Notes: generated by a model not told the origin, from the letters alone. DNA of 64,000 nt from JACDBE01 sp963714055 (GCA_963714055.1 OY970227.1:620001-684000), one strand, 5' to 3'; shown: positions 1 to 8,744, counted from the stretch's first letter. A program made the numbers and translations.

Positions 1-85
1 CCGCCCGGAACCCGTCCCGGTAGAACAGCCGCTGTGCCGCCTCCAGGATCCGCTCCCGAGCGGACGGTTCTCTCGTGATGGTCAT
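1..85 (-). CDS. TetR/AcrR-family repressor, N-terminal fragment (runs off window start)
   Basis: Reading leftwards from an ATG at 85-83, the 28 visible codons give a basic N-terminus followed by ERILEAAQRLFYRDGF. This is the typical first helix of a TetR-type helix-turn-helix domain. The rest of the gene lies outside the window. It is divergent from the luciferase-like oxidoreductase at 183, and two perfect palindromes lie between them. It therefore probably represses itself and that oxidoreductase; this is inferred from layout only. Confidence 0.75.
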   Translation of the reverse strand, partial: MTITREPSARERILEAAQRLFYRDGFRA

Positions 86-98
86 CGGGTTGACATGA

Positions 99-143
99 TA
101 CAGACTTGTCTGTACCTTGCCAGTGCCATAGACAGATCTGTCT
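99..143. promoter_or_regulatory. Two palindromic operator candidates between divergent TetR and oxidoreductase genes
   Basis: Positions 99-114 read TACAGAC-TT-GTCTGTA, a perfect inverted repeat. Positions 130-143 read AGACAGATCTGTCT, a perfect 14-bp palindrome. Both contain the half-site ACAGA/TCTGT, with 4 nt and 0 nt between halves. The location between a TetR gene and a divergent enzyme gene is classical for TetR autoregulation. Binding by the flanking regulator is inferred. Confidence 0.6.
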
Positions 144-162
144 CATCGAACGGGAACAGGGC

Positions 163-186
163 ATGAGAATCGCAGTCGTTAGATGA
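163..186 (+). other. Possible 7-codon leader ORF coupled to the oxidoreductase start
   Basis: An ATG at 163 opens a frame encoding MRIAVVR. Its TGA (184-186) overlaps the ATG of the next gene (183-185). A weak purine stretch (gaacaggg) precedes it. It could couple translation of the downstream gene, or it could be chance. Confidence 0.2.
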
Positions 187-1100
187 GGTTCGGCCTCCAG
201 GTCTATTCCTTCACCTGGCCCGGCGGCACCGAGGCGATCGGACCCACCCTCGCCAGAGTGGTGCGCTCCGCCGACGAGGCCGGGTTCGACTCGATCTGGG
301 TAATGGACCACTTCTGGCAGATCGGGGCTCCGGGCTCGGAAACCGAACCCATGTTGGAGGGCTGGACCGCCCTCGGGTTCATGGCCGCCCACACCCAGCG
401 GGCCCGTCTCGGGTTGATGGTCGGCGGTGTCCACTACCGCAACCCGGGGCTGTGGGTGAAGGCGGCCACAACTCTCGACGTGCTCTCGGGGGGACGGGCC
501 TGGCTCGGTCTCGGCGCCGGCTGGAACCAGGCCGAGTCGGAGGGTCTGGGCTTTCCCTTCCCCGAGACCAGGATCCGTTTCGAGATGCTCGAAGACACGC
601 TGCAGATTGCCCACCGCATGTTCGACGGAGAGCGCGGCAGCGAGCAGAGCTACGAAGGTAAGCGGTTCAGCGCAGGGCGTCTGCTCAACGTCCCCCAGTC
701 GATCTCCCGACCACGGATCCCGATCATGATCGGCGGAGGCGGGGAGAAGAAGACGCTGCGTCTCGTCGCCCAATACGCCGATGCTTCCAACCTTTTCGGC
801 GATCCCGACCAGCTGCGGCACAAGTACCGGATCCTCGCCGAGCACTGCGAGGCGGTGGGCCGACCATTCGAGGAGATCGAACGCACCGCCCTGCAGTCGG
901 TGAGCCTGTTCGCCCCCAACGCTTGGCGGTCCACACCCGAATCCCCCGACGAGCTGGTCGACCGGTTCGGCCGTCTCGGCGACTCCGGTGTGCAGCAGGT
1001 GATCATCAACACCGCAGACGTCCACCACCCCGACGCTATCGACCTCCTGGCCAGCGAGGTCATGCCGCAACTCCGCGACGCAGAGAGCTCGCAAGGATGA
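183..1100 (+). CDS. Luciferase-like monooxygenase family, probable F420-dependent oxidoreductase
   Basis: This 305-residue protein has the single TIM-barrel plan of the LLM family. It starts with a beta-strand (FGLQVYSF), has an SADEAGFDSIWVMDHF block near residues 29-44, a GLGAGW segment near 110 and the phosphate-loop-like IPIMIGGGGEKKTLRLVAQYAD block near 180-200. In actinobacteria such enzymes usually use coenzyme F420 and act on varied, often unknown, substrates. The ATG at 183 overlaps a 7-codon leader. The 3' end overlaps a nitroreductase-family remnant by 4 nt (ATGA). The divergent TetR gene and palindromes upstream suggest ligand-induced expression. The substrate cannot be read from sequence. 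Confidence 0.85.
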   Translation: MRFGLQVYSFTWPGGTEAIGPTLARVVRSADEAGFDSIWVMDHFWQIGAPGSETEPMLEGWTALGFMAAHTQRARLGLMVGGVHYRNPGLWVKAATTLDVLSGGRAWLGLGAGWNQAESEGLGFPFPETRIRFEMLEDTLQIAHRMFDGERGSEQSYEGKRFSAGRLLNVPQSISRPRIPIMIGGGGEKKTLRLVAQYADASNLFGDPDQLRHKYRILAEHCEAVGRPFEEIERTALQSVSLFAPNAWRSTPESPDELVDRFGRLGDSGVQQVIINTADVHHPDAIDLLASEVMPQLRDAESSQG

Positions 1101-1255
1101 CCGTCGCCACCGACCTCGACCGTCATTCGGTGATCGACCTCACCGAGGGGAGAGTGAGCGGGCGCCCTCATACCACCCAGATCTGGTTCGCCCGGCCGGA
1201 GGAGACCATCTACCTGCCACTTTCGATCGCCGTCGACCTGGACCCCACCACCTGA
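1097..1255 (+). pseudogene. Truncated deazaflavin-dependent nitroreductase / PNPOx-like fragment
   Basis: A 52-codon frame starts at an ATG that overlaps the stop of the preceding gene (ATGA). Its middle, VIDLTEGRVSGRPHTTQIWF followed by EETIYLP, matches the N-terminal core strand pair of the deazaflavin-dependent nitroreductase / split-barrel flavoprotein family (typically DLTTxGRxSGxPHxxxIWF). The family is normally 120-150 residues. Here similarity stops after about 45 residues and the frame ends before the next gene, leaving no cofactor-binding remainder. It is most likely a deletion remnant. An intact relative lies at 20322-20798. Confidence 0.55.
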
Positions 1256-1258
1256 ACG

Positions 1259-2218
1259 ATGGATCACCGAGCGACCTTGGGTCGGAGCAGCCTCGGGGTT
1301 CCCCGGCTCGGAGTGGGCGCCATGACCTGGGGAGAGGCACGAGGAATCGCCCGTCTCCATCCCGCCCAGATGGCCTACGGCGGCGCCCACGGAGCCGAAG
1401 AGGAGAAACGGGCCCTGGAGGCCAGCTTGGAGGCGGGAGTCGACCTGTTCGACACCGCCGCCATGTACAGCGCTGGCGCCTCTGAGCGGCGCCTCGGTGA
1501 GCTGGCCGCAGGCCGCGACGTGTTGATCGCCACCAAATTCCCCGCCGGGTTCCGATTCCGCGCCGACGACTTCCCCGAGGAGCTGGAGGCGAGCCTCGCC
1601 AGGCTGGGACGTCCCCGCATCGACCTCTACCAGCATCACTTCCCGACGAGGCGGGTGTCGATCCCGGAGCTGATGGACCAGTTGGCTGATGCGGTCGAGG
1701 CCGGGAAGGTGACCGCTGGCGGTGTAAGCAACTACTCGGCCGACCAGATGCGCCAGGCGCACGCCGCACTCGCCGAACGTGGCATCCCGCTGGCGTCCAA
1801 CCAGGTCGAGTACTCGCTGCTCCACCGGCAACCCGAGACCAACGGGGTCCTCGACGCCTGCCGTGAGCTCGGGGTCACCCTCATCGCCTACACCCCCCTC
1901 GCCGGAGGCCTGCTCACCGGCAGGTACTCGGTCGAGAACCGGCCGGGCGGGTTCTTCCGGCGGGTCCTTCCCCGCTACCGCAAGGATCTGAAGGCCATTA
2001 CACCTGTGGTCGGCCTGCTGTCGAAGATCGGAGATCGGTACTCGAAGACACCGGGTCAGGTTGCCTTGCGGTGGCTGATCGAGAACCCTGTCGTGCTCCC
2101 CATCCCCGGAGCCAAGAACGGCAACCAGGCGGCGGTCAACGCCGGGGCCCTCACCTTCAGCCTGACACTCGAGGAAGTCGACGCCCTCAGCCAGGCGACA
2201 GTGGCCTGGCGGGGATAG
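1259..2218 (+). CDS. Aldo/keto reductase family oxidoreductase
   Basis: This 319-residue (alpha/beta)8-barrel NADPH-dependent oxidoreductase retains the full catalytic tetrad: Asp65 and Tyr70 in FDTAAMY, Lys93 in IATKF and His126 in LYQHHF. The GGVSNYSADQ and IPGAKNGNQ segments (late barrel strands and NADPH phosphate loop) match the YghZ/plant auxin-induced-like subgroup. Start ATG 1259 follows the remnant stop directly. It lies in line with the luciferase-like gene, so the two may be co-transcribed under the TetR operators at 99-143. The substrate is unknown. Confidence 0.9.
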   Translation: MDHRATLGRSSLGVPRLGVGAMTWGEARGIARLHPAQMAYGGAHGAEEEKRALEASLEAGVDLFDTAAMYSAGASERRLGELAAGRDVLIATKFPAGFRFRADDFPEELEASLARLGRPRIDLYQHHFPTRRVSIPELMDQLADAVEAGKVTAGGVSNYSADQMRQAHAALAERGIPLASNQVEYSLLHRQPETNGVLDACRELGVTLIAYTPLAGGLLTGRYSVENRPGGFFRRVLPRYRKDLKAITPVVGLLSKIGDRYSKTPGQVALRWLIENPVVLPIPGAKNGNQAAVNAGALTFSLTLEEVDALSQATVAWRG

Positions 2219-2310
2219 TCGACACACCCTTCTTCTGGGCGGACGGCGCCTCCGACCCCATCGCGTGTCCGTGACGCGAGAGAGTGCGATGGGCCGATCG
2301 AGAACGCGAA

Positions 2311-2437
2311 ACGGCCGGCTCCACCGCTCCGTCCCGTGTCAAGGTGAATCCGTCCCCCTGCCGAGAAGACCATGCTGCTGGCGGCGGAGATGGAGGCCCC
2401 AGATGTCTCCTCTGTGTTCGCGGTGAGACCGATCATG
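2311..2437 (-). pseudogene. Degraded copy of the C-terminal repeat of the secreted protein at 5036-7399
   Basis: On the minus strand this stretch encodes IGLTANTEETSGASIS...VFSAGGRIHLDTG.SGGAG. It aligns with IGLTANTEDIWGASVT...DFSAQGGFTLNTGLSGGAG in the last repeat of the intact gene (roughly 5170-5300). The nucleotide sequence is also clearly similar, with small indels. There is no start, signal peptide or remaining body. The copy and its source have the same orientation and flank the etfBA-like gene. Confidence 0.7.
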
Positions 2438-2602
2438 CCCAGCGCCCCGGAGCCTGCAGCTTCGACGTCCAGGAGCGTCGGCCGCCACCGTGCCCGCAAC
2501 CACGATCAAGTCCACTACCCCGGCGGAACATCGCCTCCCGTCGAGCCGTGGGTCAAATGCCTCTACCTCGCCGGCCGGTTGTCGGCTGACACTCATCGGC
2601 AG

Positions 2603-2968
2603 ATGACCAACGATCCGTCGGACGTTTCCCCGGCAATGGGAGGTGCTCACCCACAGGAGCCGCACGGTGGCTCCGTGGCGTCGCGTCCGAGTTTGCTGCG
2701 GGCAGGTGTGCTCGGCGCCAACGACGGGATCATCTCCACGGCGGGCCCGATGATCGGTGTGGCGGCGGCCTCGACGGACGCCGGCGAGATCGCCACCGCC
2801 GGCGTCGCCGGGCTGGTCGAGCTCCTGCACCGTCGCGGTCTGAGCGAGGACACGTCCACCCATTTCGAGCTCGGTGACCGGTCCATAGGCCTGCCCGTCG
2901 ACCGCTGCGCCGCTGGCCGGCGACAGAACCGGGTATTGCCCGACGATCAAACAGGGAAGTCGATGTGA
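2603..2968 (+). pseudogene. Truncated VIT1/CCC1-family metal transporter
   Basis: From the ATG at 2603 the frame encodes SLLRAGVLGANDGIISTAG, then GVAAASTDAGEIATAGVAGLV. This is the hallmark first transmembrane helix of the VIT1/CCC1 iron/manganese transporter family (R-x2-VLGANDGI). After about residue 75 the expected second helix (GALSMAAGEYVSV-like) is missing and unrelated sequence follows to a stop at 2966-2968. Only one of five helices remains, so the product cannot transport. The frame ends in ATGTGA, which overlaps the GTG start of the next gene. Confidence 0.65.
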
Positions 2969-4812
2969 GAGTGATCGTGCTGATCAAGCAGGTGCCGGAC
3001 CTCCGCGGGGCGCCGATCGGGATGCGGCCGGACGGCACGATCGACCGGGCTGCGGCACCAGCGATCACCAACCCGACCGACCTCCACGCCCTCGAGGCCG
3101 CGCTGAGGACCGCCGACGAAGTGTGGGCACTCTCGATGGGGCCACCCAACGCCGAGACGGCGCTCCGCCAGGCAGTGTCGCTCGGGGCAGCCCGCGCCGT
3201 CCTCCTCTGCGATCGGTCGCTCGCCGGCTCTGACACGTGGGCCACCGCCAATGCCCTTGCCGCCGCGATCAGGAGCCTCGGGGGCTGTGATGTCGTCATG
3301 TGCGGAATGTCCGCACTCGACGGGGAAACGGGTCAGGTGGGGCCGCAGGTCGCCACCCGCCTCGGTTGGCCGCAGGCGACCGGATGTGAGTCCCTGGCGT
3401 TTGAAGGGACCACCGTTGTCGCCCGGCGGATCGTCGAAGGCGGTTTCGAGCGGCTCCGGCTCCCGCTGCCCGCGGTGCTCACCATCGCTGAGACCGGGTT
3501 CGCCCCGCGGTACCCGACCCTGATGGGTCGCCGGCAAGCGAAGGTCGCCGACGTCGAGCGGCTCGACGTCGGCGATGTGGGGCTCGACGTGTCCACGGTC
3601 GGCCTGGACGCGTCTCCGTCGAAGGTCGCACACATGCAGCCGGTGCAGCTTCCGGAACCGTCCTGCCGGTTCGTCGGATCCGACGGGCTCACGGTGGATG
3701 GGCTCATCGGCGCCCTGGTCGAGGTCGGAGCCCTCACCGTCCCACGCGATCGGAGCACACCCCTGGACGAGTCGACTATGACGGCCGACCTGCCCCCGAC
3801 ATCATTCTCCGCCGAGCCGAGCGTGTGGGTTGTCTGCGAGCTGCACGACAGCAGACCGGCACGTGTCTCGCTCGAGCTGCTGTCGAAGGCCGTCGACCTC
3901 GCCCCTGCCCTCGGCGGTGGCGTTGGCGCCGTTGTTGCCGGGCATGACCTCGGTCCCGCCGTCGATGAGCCGGCGCGGTATGGCGCGGACACGGTGTTCG
4001 TCGCCGACGATGAGGCGCTCGCCCCCTACCGCGCCGAGCCGCACGCCCGGGTCATCGCTCAGCTGGCGGCGACCCACTCCCCCTCGGCGATTCTCTTCGG
4101 GGCAACCACCACCGGGCGCGACCTTGCGCCGAGGGTGGCAGCGATGCTGGACACTGGACTCGCCGCCGACTGTACCGATCTCGTCGTGGCGCCTTGGGAG
4201 CGGCGCGGCGTCCGCTACGACGCCCTGCTGCACCAGATCCGGCCGGCCATGGCGGGAGGCGTGCTCGCCACATGTGTGTGCCCGGAAGCCCGCCCGCAGA
4301 TGGCGACGGTACGCCCAGGCGTATTCGAGCTGCGCGCCGCGCCACGACAGACCCACATCCAAGTCGTGCCGGTGGCGTTGGAGCCAACCGACCTCCGAGT
4401 GGATGTCATCGACCGCGAGACGAGCACTACGGACGTGGGTATTCGGGACGCCGATGTGATCATCGCCGGCGGAGCGGGCTGTGACGCGGCGAGCTGGCAC
4501 CTGGTCGAGGAACTCGCCACGACCTTGGGTGGGCGGGTTGCCGCGTCACGCGGCGCAGTCGAAGCGGGGCTTGCGCCCCGGGCACTGCAAGTGGGCCAGA
4601 CCGGCGCGACCGTCCATCCCATCCTCTACATCGCATGTGGCATCTCGGGTGCGCTGCAACATGCGGTGGGCATGCGTACCGCCCGAACCGTCGTCGCCAT
4701 CAACCGGGATCCCGAAGCTCTCATCTTCCGTCTTGCGCACTTCGGCATCGTGGCCGACGTGCGCGACGCATTGCCCGAACTGACCGCCGCATTGCGCAAC
4801 TCACGAGCCTGA
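2965..4812 (+). CDS. Electron transfer flavoprotein, beta and alpha subunits fused in one chain
   Basis: This 615-residue protein contains both ETF subunits. Residues 1-225 are EtfB-like: MRVIVLIKQVPD, the nucleotide-binding ALSMGPPNAETALRQAVSLGA region, and the VEGGFERLRLPLPAVLT and PRYPTLMGRRQAK signatures. Residues about 286-612 are EtfA-like: an alpha/beta N-domain, then the FAD domain with AASRGAVEAG, QVGQTGATVHP, YIACGISGALQHAVGM and AINRDPEALIF. A linker of about 60 residues joins them. ETF normally is a heterodimer shuttling electrons from acyl-CoA and similar dehydrogenases to a quinone reductase. The GTG start at 2965 follows AGGGAAG. No ETF-QO or dehydrogenase partner is adjacent. 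Confidence 0.9.
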   Translation: MRVIVLIKQVPDLRGAPIGMRPDGTIDRAAAPAITNPTDLHALEAALRTADEVWALSMGPPNAETALRQAVSLGAARAVLLCDRSLAGSDTWATANALAAAIRSLGGCDVVMCGMSALDGETGQVGPQVATRLGWPQATGCESLAFEGTTVVARRIVEGGFERLRLPLPAVLTIAETGFAPRYPTLMGRRQAKVADVERLDVGDVGLDVSTVGLDASPSKVAHMQPVQLPEPSCRFVGSDGLTVDGLIGALVEVGALTVPRDRSTPLDESTMTADLPPTSFSAEPSVWVVCELHDSRPARVSLELLSKAVDLAPALGGGVGAVVAGHDLGPAVDEPARYGADTVFVADDEALAPYRAEPHARVIAQLAATHSPSAILFGATTTGRDLAPRVAAMLDTGLAADCTDLVVAPWERRGVRYDALLHQIRPAMAGGVLATCVCPEARPQMATVRPGVFELRAAPRQTHIQVVPVALEPTDLRVDVIDRETSTTDVGIRDADVIIAGGAGCDAASWHLVEELATTLGGRVAASRGAVEAGLAPRALQVGQTGATVHPILYIACGISGALQHAVGMRTARTVVAINRDPEALIFRLAHFGIVADVRDALPELTAALRNSRA

Positions 4813-5035
4813 TCGTCGCGGTTCGAACAGCAGCGCCTCTGCGGTCCCGGATGGCGATCTGGTAACCCGAGGTGGTCCAGTCAAGCCGGTCCGCCGAACT
4901 GCGACGAGCCGGCTGCCGACCCCAGGTTGATACGGAGGGGCACGGCGGGATGCCCGAACGGTGCCTCGTGGTCCATCGCGGACGGGGCGGGGCCATGGAC
5001 GACAGGCACCCGTCATCACCAGGTATCTTGTTGTT

Positions 5036-7399
5036 TCACTCAGAGGCGCTCACCGCGTCGATCACCTCGGATGCGAACCCGCTCAGCGCCGATGTGGCAA
5101 CCAGCGATGACGTGGAGCATCCGGTCACTGGGGCGGGCGTCGCCGGCACACATTGACCAACGGCACCGGCTCCACCGCTCAGTCCCGTGTTGAGGGTGAA
5201 TCCGCCCTGTGCCGAGAAGTCGATGCTGCCGTCGGACGTTACCGAGGCCCCCCAGATGTCTTCTGTGTTCGCGGTGAGACCGATCGCCGATCCATCGAGA
5301 TAGAGGGAAAGCGCCGTCCCGGTGACTTTGACCACGTCTTCGTCCTCGGCAACGATGCCTCCGCCGCTCAATCGACCCACCGTGCTCAGCAGCAGCTCAC
5401 CTTGGGCCGTGATCGCAATGGCATCGACGTTCTCGGCAGTGACGGTCAACCCGATGGTCGCACCGGACAGATACAGGCTGAACGCGCCTGCCGTCGTCGC
5501 ACCGGTCGACGAGGGCGTGAACGAGATGACGTCGCTGTCGTCATAGGTGACGCCGTCGAGGACGACCGGGCTCTCCGTCGACAGGAGGATCCTCCCATCG
5601 GCAAGGAGCTCGGCGGCGTCGAGATCGGCGCCGCCGAGACCCACGTCTGAGCCGTCGAAGTACATCGACCACCCGCTGGTGCCGGTATCGACCGAAACGA
5701 TGTCCTCGTCGGCGAAGCGGACGCCACCAACCGTGCCACCCGTGGTCGAGCTCAACAGAATGGGGGTTTGGGGGCTGCCACCGTTGACGACGATGGGCGT
5801 CGAGGTGGTGCTCGAGGCGCCGTCGTTGTCGGTGACGGTCAGCGCGGCGGTGAAGGTCCCGGCTGTGGAGTAGACGTGGCTGGTGGTCGCGCCGCCACCC
5901 GTCGTGCCGTCCCCGAAGGACCAGGACCACGACGTGATGGTCCCATCGGGATCAGTTGACCCGGTTCCACTGAAGGCCACCGTCAGCGGTGCGTTGCCGG
6001 TCGCCGGAGTCGCCGACATGACCGCGGTCGGGACCTGGTTGTCGGTTTCACCCGACGCCCGCCAGCAGTTGATCAGGGCGTCGTAGCCACCGGTGGCGCA
6101 CACAACGCCGTCAGGGAGCTCGGTCGCCCATACCGTCTCCAGTAGGGAGAAGGCCTCCCACAACAGCGTGCCATCCGGCGAGTAACCGGCGGTGACGCCT
6201 GGGATGAACCCGCCGGGAAGGTTGGGACCTCCTCGGCCGGTGACCACCGTTGTGCCATCTCCCATGACCAGCACACCCCTGGGTATCTCGTCGGTGTTCA
6301 GGCCCCCATCTCGCACGGCTTCCCATCGGACCACCCCGGTCGTCTCGAGGGCCACGGTGTACCAATCGAGGAAACCGCGGGCGGCCTGGCCGGTGACCAC
6401 CAGGCTCCCGTCCGGGCTCAGGTCCATCCGGAGACCGGCGGCGCTGGTGGCATCGGCCGGCTTCTTGTCCGTGCGCCACAGACGGGCGCCGGTGGTGCGG
6501 TCGTAGGCGATGGCACTGAGGTATCCGGTGATTCCCACGTTTCCCAGACCGGCGACGTACACCCGTCCGGCGTCGATCACCACGTCCCGGGCAGCAATGC
6601 CTTCGGGCGCGTTCACCAGCCACTTGCGCGTGCCCGTGGATGTGTCATAGAGAGCGGTGATCCAGCTGGCGCCACCAGAGATGCTGCCGGTCACTGCCAC
6701 TTGGGCTCCATCGGGGCTCAATGCGAGCGAGGAGGCGATGTCGTTGGCGAGGAGCCCGGTCGAGATCGTCTGCGACCAGAGCAAGGCACCCGATGAGTTG
6801 TACTTGCGTACCTGGATGTCCTGGCCATCTCCGAGTGCGTTGAAGGCCAGGTAGGCGTTGCCCGAAGAGTCGATGACCAGCCGGCCGACGCTGGGGAAGG
6901 TCCCGGGGACGTTCACCCTCCACAACAGGCTGCCAGTAGAGGAGAAGCGGGCCATGGTGATGGCGATCGGGCTACCGGAGGATGTGACGTTGTGGCCGAC
7001 CGCCACGAAGTCGCCGTTGGGGGCAGCAACCACCCAATCGCCGGTGAACGTCCCCGTGGTAGGGCTGATGGCACTTCGCCAGCGAAGGGCGCCATCCTGC
7101 GTATAGGACGTGACGACCAGATCACGCCCACCGGAAGGTCCCGACACCACGGCGACATTCCCCGACGCATCCGATGCGATTCGCGCTGCCTGGCCTGCAC
7201 CGGTCGTGCCGGCGTCGAGGCCTCCTGCGGTCCACAACGGGGCCAGAGTCGTGGCGGCGGAAGCTGGGATGGCTCCAATTGCCGCCAGGAGTAGCGTCAG
7301 CAGGACCGCGCTGATCCACCGGCGGTGCCGCCCGCCATGGTGTTCTGCCACCGTTCGGCCCATCAACACATGCGCCGCAGACCCAACGCTTCTCCGCAT
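5036..7399 (-). CDS. Secreted beta-propeller protein with PKD domain and three C-terminal repeats
   Basis: The 787-residue product has an N-terminal signal segment (WISAVLLTLLLAAIGAIPASA, residues about 28-48). About 400 residues of beta-propeller-like repeats follow, each with strands ending in DGALRWR, TGSLLWR, SGALLWS or GTLLWEA. A PKD domain (about 455-540) carries the typical WSFGDGTT and TVTDNDG motifs. The tail (about 548-760) has three tandem units of about 70 residues built on an LYLDGS..GL....ED pattern ending in DG.I.LST. It is probably an extracellular adhesive or structural protein; no enzyme motif is visible. The start at 7399 has GGGGAGG about 9 nt upstream. A degraded copy of the last repeat lies at 2311-2437. 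Confidence 0.8.
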   Translation of the reverse strand: MRRSVGSAAHVLMGRTVAEHHGGRHRRWISAVLLTLLLAAIGAIPASAATTLAPLWTAGGLDAGTTGAGQAARIASDASGNVAVVSGPSGGRDLVVTSYTQDGALRWRSAISPTTGTFTGDWVVAAPNGDFVAVGHNVTSSGSPIAITMARFSSTGSLLWRVNVPGTFPSVGRLVIDSSGNAYLAFNALGDGQDIQVRKYNSSGALLWSQTISTGLLANDIASSLALSPDGAQVAVTGSISGGASWITALYDTSTGTRKWLVNAPEGIAARDVVIDAGRVYVAGLGNVGITGYLSAIAYDRTTGARLWRTDKKPADATSAAGLRMDLSPDGSLVVTGQAARGFLDWYTVALETTGVVRWEAVRDGGLNTDEIPRGVLVMGDGTTVVTGRGGPNLPGGFIPGVTAGYSPDGTLLWEAFSLLETVWATELPDGVVCATGGYDALINCWRASGETDNQVPTAVMSATPATGNAPLTVAFSGTGSTDPDGTITSWSWSFGDGTTGGGATTSHVYSTAGTFTAALTVTDNDGASSTTSTPIVVNGGSPQTPILLSSTTGGTVGGVRFADEDIVSVDTGTSGWSMYFDGSDVGLGGADLDAAELLADGRILLSTESPVVLDGVTYDDSDVISFTPSSTGATTAGAFSLYLSGATIGLTVTAENVDAIAITAQGELLLSTVGRLSGGGIVAEDEDVVKVTGTALSLYLDGSAIGLTANTEDIWGASVTSDGSIDFSAQGGFTLNTGLSGGAGAVGQCVPATPAPVTGCSTSSLVATSALSGFASEVIDAVSASE

Positions 7400-7567
7400 G
7401 AGCAGCGACCTCCCCCTAGGTGTGCAGCGATGACAGACAGCCGACCACGGCAGGTGAGCTCCACCTGCCTGGTCACGGGGCGGCAGTCAGTGCTGGTTGT
7501 GGTGAGATCGTACCCCGGGCGCCGCCCAACGACAGGGCCAAACGGCCCGCCGCGCATTCGGCAGCGC

Positions 7568-8614
7568 TCACACCAGCCGGCGGCGCTGGGCCAGGCCCGG
7601 TCTTCCCAGCGCCAGCTGGAGCGGCAGGTGCAGCCGCTTGCCCCAGGCTCGCTCATCGTGCTCCTCGAGAGGGAAGGCGAGGTGCAGGAAGTCCTCGCGC
7701 ACCCGATAGCCCCGTTCGACGAGAGCCATCGCCATGGCAAGAGTCACCTCGTAGTTGTCCCCCGGCCACCCGCTGTCCAGGTAGAACTTCGCCGTCGACT
7801 TCGGCTCGGAGAGCACACGCTCGATGAGATCGTCCTGGTAGGAGAAGGTGCTCGACATGCAGGCGGCGTACCCGAAGACCTCTGGATACTGCCAAGCCAT
7901 GTAGAAGGCCACCACCCCGCCGAGCGACGAGCCCAACACGGCGGTCTCGAGAGGCGAGTCGAGGACACGCAGACGCTCGGCGACGACCGGTCGGATCTCT
8001 TCGACGACCGACCGCGCGTACGCCTCGTATCCGGGCTTGGTGTAGTCGGTCATGCGGTCCTCGGAGTAGATGCCGATGACCACGGCCCGGTCGACCGCAC
8101 TCATCGCGTCCAGCAGGTCGAGCACCTCGTCCACTTGCCACTCGCGCCCCAGGAAGGCCTCCTCGGGGAAGAACAGGTTCTTGCCGTCCTGCATGTAGAG
8201 GGCGCTGTACCACCGCAGCGGGTTCTCGTGGTAGCCGGCGGGCAGGTAGGCGCGCAGCAGGTGCTTGCGGCCGAGGATGGTCGAGTCGATCTCGACCACC
8301 TCGGAGAACGAACCACGGTCGGAGCCCGCGAAGTACGGGTAGACGTCACCGGTCTGCTCGGTTGTCAGGAGAGCCAGTAGGTTCGGGCCGACCGCCCAGC
8401 GCGGCGCGTCGTCACCGTTCCGAAGGCATGGCTTCAGATACAGGAACTGCCGGCCCGCCTCGAGCACGAAGGTCGAGGTGGCCCCGTCGTCCGAGACCTC
8501 CGTAGGCTCGACGTCCAAATCCCAGTCCAGCTCCGTCCGGAGGACCATGCGGCCTTGCCCCGCGGGATAGTGGACCTGGATCCGCTTCCGGGCTACCCCG
8601 TCTACTTGACCCAT
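7568..8614 (-). CDS. Esterase D / enterochelin-esterase-like alpha/beta hydrolase
   Basis: The protein of about 348 residues has an N-terminal beta-rich segment (about 1-110) followed by an esterase-D-like hydrolase domain: ALYMQDGKNLFF, VIGIYSEDRMTDY and the nucleophile elbow GSSLGG (Ser near residue 229). The late acidic/His region LHLAFPLEEHDERAWGKRL supplies candidate Asp/His residues. This architecture resembles Fes/IroE-type esterases, but no siderophore genes are nearby, so the substrate is open. No signal peptide is seen, so it is probably cytosolic. ATG 8614 is chosen over the adjacent GTG at 8617. It is divergent from the membrane hydrolase at 8819. Confidence 0.75.
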   Translation of the reverse strand: MGQVDGVARKRIQVHYPAGQGRMVLRTELDWDLDVEPTEVSDDGATSTFVLEAGRQFLYLKPCLRNGDDAPRWAVGPNLLALLTTEQTGDVYPYFAGSDRGSFSEVVEIDSTILGRKHLLRAYLPAGYHENPLRWYSALYMQDGKNLFFPEEAFLGREWQVDEVLDLLDAMSAVDRAVVIGIYSEDRMTDYTKPGYEAYARSVVEEIRPVVAERLRVLDSPLETAVLGSSLGGVVAFYMAWQYPEVFGYAACMSSTFSYQDDLIERVLSEPKSTAKFYLDSGWPGDNYEVTLAMAMALVERGYRVREDFLHLAFPLEEHDERAWGKRLHLPLQLALGRPGLAQRRRLV

Positions 8615-8744
8615 CACTCAACGCACCTCGATTCGTGGCCACCGGCAGCTGCGGAGGGTAACCGTGCAGCGGCGCAGCGACGGAAGGACGCGGCCATTGC
8701 TGCAACCGTTCGCCGGTCGACGTCTCGATATACTCCCGCCGCCG

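Noticed and set aside
1140..2227. Long minus-strand frames opposite the aldo/keto reductase
   Set aside because: The + strand gene has the full catalytic tetrad; the minus frames are compositional artefacts.
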